From Aquiflexum sp. TKW24L (GTDB lineage Bacteria; Bacteroidota; Bacteroidia; Cytophagales; Cyclobacteriaceae): a stretch of 46,410 nucleotides of DNA. Made by a program: the position numbers and the translations under genes. The stretch covers positions 1-46,410 of the forward strand of contig NZ_JAMFLG010000036.1 of NCBI RefSeq assembly GCF_023502205.1, in the 5' to 3' direction. The notes below the pieces were generated by a model. It made no database searches, was not told the origin of the DNA, and was given only the letters and a program-made list of their open reading frames with translations. Below, piece by piece: positions 41,419 through 46,410 of this stretch (position 1 is its first letter; each line of letters begins with the position of its first letter).

Positions 41419-44400
41419 ATGAAATCTTACTATTACCTTGGTGCATTTTTATTGCTATCAATTGCTTCCTGCACCAAAAAAGAAGACACACTTTTCAACC
41501 TTCTTTCAATGAAGGACACTGGGATTGACTTCAATAACCTTATTGTAGAATCAGATTCCTTTAATATCCTTACCGACGAATATATTTTCAATGGAGGTGG
41601 TGTAGCAGTGGGTGACTTTAATAATGACGGGCTTCCGGATTTGTTTTTCACAGGAAATCAGGTGGCCAATAAACTTTATTTGAATGAGGGTAAGTTGAAG
41701 TTCAAGGATGTAAGCACTGTGTCCGGCATTGAAGCAAAGGACAGGTGGAGCACTGGGGTAACGGTGGTGGATATCAATGGAGATGGTCTGTTGGATGTTT
41801 ACGTTTGTGCTGCCATGTTTAAAGAAAATGAAAAGAGGGCTAACATGCTATTCGTAAACCAAGGTTTGAATAAAGATGGAATACCGACTTTTATAGAATC
41901 AGCCGCCCAATACGGTATAGCAGGAACTGACAATAGCATGATGGCTACTTTTTTTGATTATAACAACGATGGTTTACTTGACCTCTATGTACTCAATAAT
42001 GAACAGAGCAAATCCATCCCATCCAATTACAGGGAAAAAATCGCTGATGGATCCGCTATCAACAATGACCGGCTTTACCGAAACAATGGCAATGGAACCT
42101 TCACTGATGTCACCATAGAGGCTGGAATCACCATCGAGGGATTTGGGCTTGGACTGGCTGTGGCTGACTTGAATGGCGACGGATGGTCTGACCTGTATAT
42201 CAGCAATGATTACACTACCAATGATATCCTGTATATCAATAACCAAGACGGTACTTTTTCCAACCAATCAAAAACTTTTCTCAGACACCAAAGCATGTTT
42301 TCAATGGGTTCTGACATTTCCGATTATAACAATGACGGCTTTCCGGACATCGTCACCCTGGACATGTTGGGAGAAACCAATTTCAGGAAGAAGACTACCA
42401 TTTCCAAAAACTCATACCAAACCTATATCAGTAACGAACAATGGGGCTATGAATACCAACATGTGCGCAATATGCTCCATGTAGGAAATGGACCCAATAT
42501 TCCCTTCAGCGAGATCGGCTTTATGGCAGGTATGTACCAGACAGATTGGTCTTGGTCACCATTGTTTGTGGACATGGACAATGATGGAAATCGGGATCTC
42601 TTGATCACCAATGGTTTCCCGAGGGATATCACTGACAAAGACTTTGCAAACTACAGGGCTGATGTGGGGGGAGTGGCCTCTATCAGACAATTATTGGATT
42701 CTATTCCTATCATCAAAATCCCGAATTATAGCTACAGAAACCAAGGCGATTGGACTTTTGAAAACGTTGGTCATACTTGGGGACTCAATAAATCCTCATT
42801 TTCCAACGGGGCTGCTTACGTGGACCTCGATCAAGATGGTGACCTCGATTATGTAGTCAACAATATCAATGACCCGGCTTTTGTCTTTGAAAATACTTTG
42901 AATACAAGGGATTCCAAACCCAACTACTTTAGGGTAAAATTACAAGGAAGTAAAAACAATTCATTTGGGATTGGTGCTAAAGTAGTTCTCAGGTTTGGAC
43001 AGGACAAATTCCAATACCACGAACAGCAGCTTTCAAGAGGGTATTTATCCGCAGTGGAGGATATTGTTCATTTCGGTTTGGACACAATAAATGAAATAAG
43101 CTCCTTGGAAATCCTATGGCCCGATGGAAGGTATGAAAAGACTGACCACCTGCATGCCAATCAGGTGATAGAACTCAAACATGCAAACGCTTCCCCTAAG
43201 CCAGGCGACCTTCAGTTTCCTTTGGGACCAAAAACAGTAACTCCACTTGTAGAAGAAATATCCGGGCACCTAGGGATAAATTTTATACATCAGGAAATGG
43301 ATAAAATAGACTACAATGTCCAAAGAACACTCCCTCACAAACTCACTCAATTTGGTCCAAGCTTGGCTGTAGGGGATTTAAATGGCGATGGCTTGGAAGA
43401 CTTTATCATTGGAAGTGCTTCAGGTTATTCTCCTGTGGTAAATTTACAGCAGTCGGATGGGACTTTTTCTTCGAAGGAAATGTTTGCAACTGACATTGAA
43501 AAATCCTTTGAGGAAATGGGAATGTTGCTTTTTGACCTCGACAATGACGGAGATCTAGACCTATACCTCGTTTCCGGCAGTTCGGAGTTTTTGCCCGATG
43601 CCGCCGAATACCAAGATAGAATATACATTAATGATGGAAAAGGAAACTTTGCTGAACAAAAAGAAAGCATACCTGCATTCAAATCCAGTGGTACCGTAGT
43701 CCGTGCAGCAGATTTTGACGGGGATGGATTCGTGGAACTTTTTGTAGGAGGAAGGACTCCCATCGCCCAATACCCATTGCCTGACCAATCTCTCATCTTG
43801 AAAAACAACCAAGGGAGATTGGAAGATGTCACAGACATCGTCGCACCCGGATTGCGCAGGATCGGCATGGTCACAGACGCCCTTTGGACAGATGTGGATG
43901 GAGATGGTAGGCCGGATTTGATGGTAGCAGGCGAACTCATGCCCATCACGGTTTTCCTCAACAAAGGTAGTAAGCTGCAAAAAATGACAGATTCAGGTTT
44001 GGAAAATCATTTGGGATGGTGGAACAGCCTCGTTGCAGGGGATTTTGACGGAGATGGGGACATCGATTATGTGGTAGGAAATATGGGTGCCAACAATTAC
44101 TATCATCCGACAATGGACCGCCCGGTGAAAATCTATGCCAAAGACTTTGACAATAACAAAAGCATAGACCCTGTCACCATCACCTATTTCAAAGACAATG
44201 AAAACAAATACATTCCTGTGCCTGCGCACTATTGGGATGATTTGTATGGACAGAGCACCCTTTTCCGAAGGAAATTTGAGAGGTATAAGCAATATGCAAG
44301 AATCACGGAGGCTGATTTGTTTACGGCCGAAGAATTGGAGGGCGTCACCATCCTGCAAGGGAATTACGACCGTAGCAGCTACATTGAAAACCTTGGAAAC

Positions 44401-44940
44401 GGTAAGTTCAAAATCCATGAATTACCTTTAATGGCCCAAATAGCTCCGGTTAATGGCATGGCGGTCGATGATATCAATGGCGATGGAAACCTCGATGTCC
44501 TTTTGGTGGGCAATGACTATGGCAATGAGGTATTCTCAGGCAGGTATGATTCCATGACCGGATTGGTTTTGTTGGGAGATGGAAAAGGTGGATTTGAGGC
44601 TGTAAGGAGTTTGGAAAGTGGGTTTTTAGTACCTGGAGATGCCAAATCCATGGCGGTCTTGACCATGGCTGATGGTAAAAACATCTACCTGTCTACCCAA
44701 AACAGAAGCACCATGAAAGTCCATGCGCCATTGAAGGCAAGTCCGGGAAAGGTATTTAAAGTTCCCGCAGGGATCCACACCTTGGTATTGGAATTAGAAA
44801 ATGGCAAAACCCGAAAGATTGAGGTTTTCAACCGGTCAGGTTTCCTTTCCAACTTGGGAAGTACTATTTCCTTGCCTGCAAATGTGAAGAGCCTGAAAGG
44901 GATTGATTACAAAGGGGGAGTAGTGGAGGTAGAATTTTAA
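41419..44940 (+). CDS. FG-GAP/VCBS-repeat lipoprotein with UnbV/ASPIC domain
   Basis: A 1173-aa lipoprotein (IASC, C18). It has two blocks of integrin-type FG-GAP/VCBS beta-propeller repeats, residues about 55-470 and 640-1080, with some fourteen DxNxDGxxD-like calcium-binding loops such as DFNNDGLPD, DINGDGLLD, DMDNDGNRD and DVDGDGRPD. Between them is an ASPIC/UnbV domain (GIGAKVVLRFG to LEILWPDGRYE, about 510-590). Such proteins are frequent partners of SusCD pairs in marine and soil Bacteroidota and probably bind or process the imported ligand at the surface. The catalytic role is unknown. It follows susD by 159 bp, beyond a terminator. Confidence 0.92.
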   Translation: MKSYYYLGAFLLLSIASCTKKEDTLFNLLSMKDTGIDFNNLIVESDSFNILTDEYIFNGGGVAVGDFNNDGLPDLFFTGNQVANKLYLNEGKLKFKDVSTVSGIEAKDRWSTGVTVVDINGDGLLDVYVCAAMFKENEKRANMLFVNQGLNKDGIPTFIESAAQYGIAGTDNSMMATFFDYNNDGLLDLYVLNNEQSKSIPSNYREKIADGSAINNDRLYRNNGNGTFTDVTIEAGITIEGFGLGLAVADLNGDGWSDLYISNDYTTNDILYINNQDGTFSNQSKTFLRHQSMFSMGSDISDYNNDGFPDIVTLDMLGETNFRKKTTISKNSYQTYISNEQWGYEYQHVRNMLHVGNGPNIPFSEIGFMAGMYQTDWSWSPLFVDMDNDGNRDLLITNGFPRDITDKDFANYRADVGGVASIRQLLDSIPIIKIPNYSYRNQGDWTFENVGHTWGLNKSSFSNGAAYVDLDQDGDLDYVVNNINDPAFVFENTLNTRDSKPNYFRVKLQGSKNNSFGIGAKVVLRFGQDKFQYHEQQLSRGYLSAVEDIVHFGLDTINEISSLEILWPDGRYEKTDHLHANQVIELKHANASPKPGDLQFPLGPKTVTPLVEEISGHLGINFIHQEMDKIDYNVQRTLPHKLTQFGPSLAVGDLNGDGLEDFIIGSASGYSPVVNLQQSDGTFSSKEMFATDIEKSFEEMGMLLFDLDNDGDLDLYLVSGSSEFLPDAAEYQDRIYINDGKGNFAEQKESIPAFKSSGTVVRAADFDGDGFVELFVGGRTPIAQYPLPDQSLILKNNQGRLEDVTDIVAPGLRRIGMVTDALWTDVDGDGRPDLMVAGELMPITVFLNKGSKLQKMTDSGLENHLGWWNSLVAGDFDGDGDIDYVVGNMGANNYYHPTMDRPVKIYAKDFDNNKSIDPVTITYFKDNENKYIPVPAHYWDDLYGQSTLFRRKFERYKQYARITEADLFTAEELEGVTILQGNYDRSSYIENLGNGKFKIHELPLMAQIAPVNGMAVDDINGDGNLDVLLVGNDYGNEVFSGRYDSMTGLVLLGDGKGGFEAVRSLESGFLVPGDAKSMAVLTMADGKNIYLSTQNRSTMKVHAPLKASPGKVFKVPAGIHTLVLELENGKTRKIEVFNRSGFLSNLGSTISLPANVKSLKGIDYKGGVVEVEF

Positions 44941-44964
44941 TTGGATAAGTCAAAATATTTGTAT

Positions 44965-44990
44965 TACATTTGTATTACAAATCTTGTAAT
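44965..44990 (+). promoter_or_regulatory. vapB-like promoter with overlapping palindromic operator
   Basis: TACATTTG at 44965-44972 matches the -7 consensus TAnnTTTG. Immediately downstream ATTACAA-ATC-TTGTAAT (44974-44990) is a perfect 7-3-7 palindrome, and TATTACA occurs twice, 11 bp apart. The layout is that of an autoregulated toxin-antitoxin operon. Confidence 0.6.
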
Positions 44991-44999
44991 TGTAACTTT

Positions 45000-45248
45000 A
45001 TGCTAAATGTTAGACTTGATGAACAGACAGAGGCTCAATTAAATTCTTTGAGTCAGAAGAAAGGAGTTTCCAAATCTGCTTTGGTGAAAGAAGCATTGGA
45101 TTTATTTTTAAAAAACGAAAAGGCTGAAATCTCAGCCTATGAATTGGGAAAGGATTTGTTTGGGGTGGATGGGAGTGAAGATCCTGAAGGCTCTCAAAAT
45201 TTCAAGGCCAAAATAAAACAAAAATTGCATGGAAAATATTCTCATTGA
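45000..45248 (+). CDS. Ribbon-helix-helix antitoxin (VapB-like)
   Basis: An 82-aa protein. Residues 2-45 form a ribbon-helix-helix DNA-binding domain (MLNVRLDEQTEAQLNSLSQKKGVSKSALVKEALDLFL). The C-terminal 35 residues are the polar toxin-binding tail. The frame is open from a TTG at 44970, but ATG 45000 starts the canonical RHH strand and leaves the promoter and operator upstream intact. Its 3' end overlaps the PIN toxin gene by 20 bp, the usual coupling. It should bind and neutralise the toxin and repress its own promoter. Confidence 0.88.
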   Translation: MLNVRLDEQTEAQLNSLSQKKGVSKSALVKEALDLFLKNEKAEISAYELGKDLFGVDGSEDPEGSQNFKAKIKQKLHGKYSH

Positions 45249-45639
45249 TGCAGGGCCCCTGATAGCATTATTTAGTAAAAGAGACAATTACCATAAAAGA
45301 GCAGTTCAATTTGTAAAAGAAAATAAGCTGATTTATTGGACGACTTGGCCCGTTGTTACAGAAGCATGTCACATGCTAGATTTCAGTATAAAGGCCCAAA
45401 CCAATTTATTGGAATGGTGCGATAGAGGAGGAATTTTTTTTGTAGACCTCAATCAAAACCACTTAAAAAGGCTGATTGAATTAAGTTTAAAATATTCAGA
45501 TGTTCCAATGGATCTAGCAGATGCTTCGATTATTGTTGCCTCAGAATTAAAAGGAATAAAAAAAATTGCCACCATTGATACAGATTTTTATATATATAGA
45601 GATGTCCGAAAGAATTTTCTCACAAATGTATTTTTATAA
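45229..45639 (+). CDS. PIN-domain toxin (VapC-like)
   Basis: A 136-aa PIN-domain ribonuclease. The acidic metal site is intact: D7 (LIDAGPLIAL), E45 (VVTEACHML), D98 (MDLADASIIV) and D117/D119 (IATIDTDF). It would cleave RNA, probably tRNA or rRNA loops as in known VapC toxins, and be held inactive by the antitoxin encoded just upstream. The ATG lies inside the antitoxin gene. A degenerate copy of the antitoxin/toxin junction follows directly after the stop. Confidence 0.9.
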   Translation: MENILIDAGPLIALFSKRDNYHKRAVQFVKENKLIYWTTWPVVTEACHMLDFSIKAQTNLLEWCDRGGIFFVDLNQNHLKRLIELSLKYSDVPMDLADASIIVASELKGIKKIATIDTDFYIYRDVRKNFLTNVFL

Positions 45640-45649
45640 CCTAAGGCGG

Positions 45650-45710
45650 GCTCTCAAAATTTCAAAGCCAAAATCAAACAAAAATTGAATGGAAAATAGC
45701 AACATTGATA
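45650..45710 (+). pseudogene. Remnant of a second vapB-vapC junction
   Basis: Bases 45650-45710 align to 45189-45249 with about eight differences over 61 positions. In frame they encode the last 16 antitoxin residues (GSQNFKAKIKQKLNGK, then TAG). The overlapping toxin start ATGGAAAAT is also kept, but that frame stops after 16 codons. It is a partial duplicate or the scar of a lost neighbouring module. Confidence 0.8.
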
Positions 45711-45813
45711 CTATCCTATTTGGTGGAATTATTCGTTAATTTTTTCCTTCCAAAAGATTATCTGAGCATCTTTTCTTTATGCAATCCAATTATAGACCAT
45801 TCGAAAAACTACC

Positions 45814-45879
45814 CCAAAGTAGGAGCAAAGCCATACCAAAGTAGTACCAGCGTAGTACCAGCGTAGTACCAAAGTAAGT
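45814..45879. repeat. Six-unit 11-bp tandem array
   Basis: Units start at 45814, 45825, 45836, 45847, 45858 and 45869. Units 4 and 5 are identical (CCAGCGTAGTA); units 1, 3 and 6 share CCAAAGTA; unit 2 is diverged. The 11-bp period is about one turn of DNA. Confidence 0.85.
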
Positions 45880-46149
45880 GATAGTGCGAGCTTACCCCTC
45901 TGACAAACCTGCCCATTGTTATCTCATTACCTAGAAACCCGACCAAAGTTGGCAATCCAGAAACAAATACAAACATTTTCTCCCCTATGTTTAGCAGGAT
46001 TCTATGAAGCAAAATCATCTGTGAAAAACCTTTAAATCTGTGGTTAAAAAAATCCCCTTTCCTGTTTTGTAGTTGCCCTATTTTAATCACCTCATTAACC
46101 TGTAATCTCCAACAAGACCACACGAAAACATGACAACACTGATTATACA

Positions 46150-46176
46150 ACAATTATAACAACTACAACAATTACA
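46150..46176. repeat. 9-bp array ACAATTATA/ACAACTACA/ACAATTACA
   Basis: Three 9-mers in register, closely matching the array at 22368-22412, 24 kb away. Confidence 0.7.
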
Positions 46177-46269
46177 ACTATTCTCCCCACCCGGGTGTAG
46201 TTAAGCGATTGATAGTGGAGTGGGTGTAATTTGCAATTATACCCTTTTATCTTTTCCATCCACGACAAT

Positions 46270-46344
46270 TGTCGGGATGTAATTGGATTCAACCAATCAC
46301 CCAAACGAAAGGTAATTCTTGGTAAAATGAATGGCATCCCGACA
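46270..46344. repeat. 10-bp inverted repeat, TGTCGGGATG / CATCCCGACA
   Basis: Perfect arms at 46270-46279 and 46335-46344, 55 nt apart. The left arm also overlaps the palindrome CGACAATTGTCG. This could be the edge of a repeated or mobile element continuing beyond the window. Confidence 0.55.
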
Positions 46345-46410
46345 GCTGTACCATAGCCGTCAAGCTAACAAAAATAGATACGGCCTGGAGGATATTGAAA
46401 AGGGTGATAT

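Larger units (their letters stand above)
45640..46410. other. 770-bp gene-free right edge with repeats
   Basis: No accepted gene. It contains the vapBC junction remnant (45650-45710), the 11-bp array (45814-45879), an ACAATTACA array (46150-46176) and a 10-bp inverted repeat (46270-46279 with 46335-46344). A 114-codon minus-strand frame (45809-46153) is mostly repeat-derived. Confidence 0.6.

Noticed and set aside
45814-45879. CRISPR array
   Set aside because: Units of 11 bp without spacers, and no cas genes; it is a simple tandem array.
45809-46153. 114-codon minus-strand frame
   Set aside because: It runs through the 11-bp array and toward the 9-bp array, so much of the apparent protein is translated repeat; no recognisable domain.
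1-46410. tRNA, rRNA or prophage genes
   Set aside because: I looked in all longer gaps for cloverleaf-like sequence, rRNA words and integrase or structural phage proteins and saw none; a covariance-model scan would settle the tRNA point.

Overview
The window reads as chromosomal DNA of a Bacteroidota bacterium, most likely Cytophagales and probably Cyclobacteriaceae (Algoriphagus-like). The grounds are a SusC/SusD pair, two further TonB-dependent receptors, many lipoproteins, a LytS/LytTR two-component pair, TAnnTTTG-type -7 promoter elements, and the overall gene repertoire. The genus is an inference. I saw no rRNA, tRNA, CRISPR array, phage or intact insertion sequence.

Layout. (1) 1-8.1 kb: a stress-flavoured region with two acidic or charged small hypotheticals, a Gfo/Idh/MocA oxidoreductase, a CPA1 Na+/H+ antiporter, a small membrane protein, a glycosyltransferase, a YciE/YciF ferritin-like protein (DUF892) and a DUF4142 lipoprotein. 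(2) 8.3-12.0 kb: a tight minus-strand operon of an N-formylglutamate amidohydrolase-like enzyme, a DUF1704/QEGLA metallopeptidase and a glutathione-synthetase-like ATP-grasp ligase. It looks like a peptide or metabolite make/trim/hydrolyse system and is the most interesting enzymatic unit here. (3) 12.6-16.8 kb: an exported enolase-superfamily enzyme divergent from a sorbosone-dehydrogenase-like lipoprotein, an acidic protein, and a ZIP metal transporter. (4) 17.0-22.0 kb: an exported DsrE-like protein with a TonB receptor, a sulfide:quinone oxidoreductase-like flavoprotein and guanine deaminase. (5) 22.4-27.0 kb: a LytTR regulator and histidine kinase divergent from an outer-membrane beta-barrel TonB receptor. 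(6) 27.4-35.6 kb: housekeeping and mixed genes (pdhB, exported rhodanese, phosphodiesterase, a 46-aa basic protein, hisS, ybaB, a GT2, PspC, a TPR lipoprotein). (7) 36.2-44.9 kb: susC-susD plus a 1173-aa FG-GAP/UnbV lipoprotein behind a perfect LacI-type operator. (8) 45.0-46.4 kb: a vapBC-like toxin-antitoxin pair followed by a short degenerate copy of its own gene junction and then gene-free repeat DNA.

Beyond genes, the clearest unexplained structure is in the intergenic DNA. Many gaps hold degenerate arrays with a strict 7-bp period (best at 21976-22238, 31454-31502, 27305-27381, 16981-17015). Others have an 11-bp period (45814-45879, 12339-12382), a 9/18-bp period (22368-22412, 46150-46176) or an approximately 8-bp period (22270-22315, 31590-31650). 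The periods are not codon-like and the arrays avoid genes. Two CRP/FNR-type palindromes (TGAT-N4-ATCA) sit at the same distance upstream of the sulfide:quinone oxidoreductase gene and a TonB receptor gene. All calls come from reading the sequence; no database search was possible.
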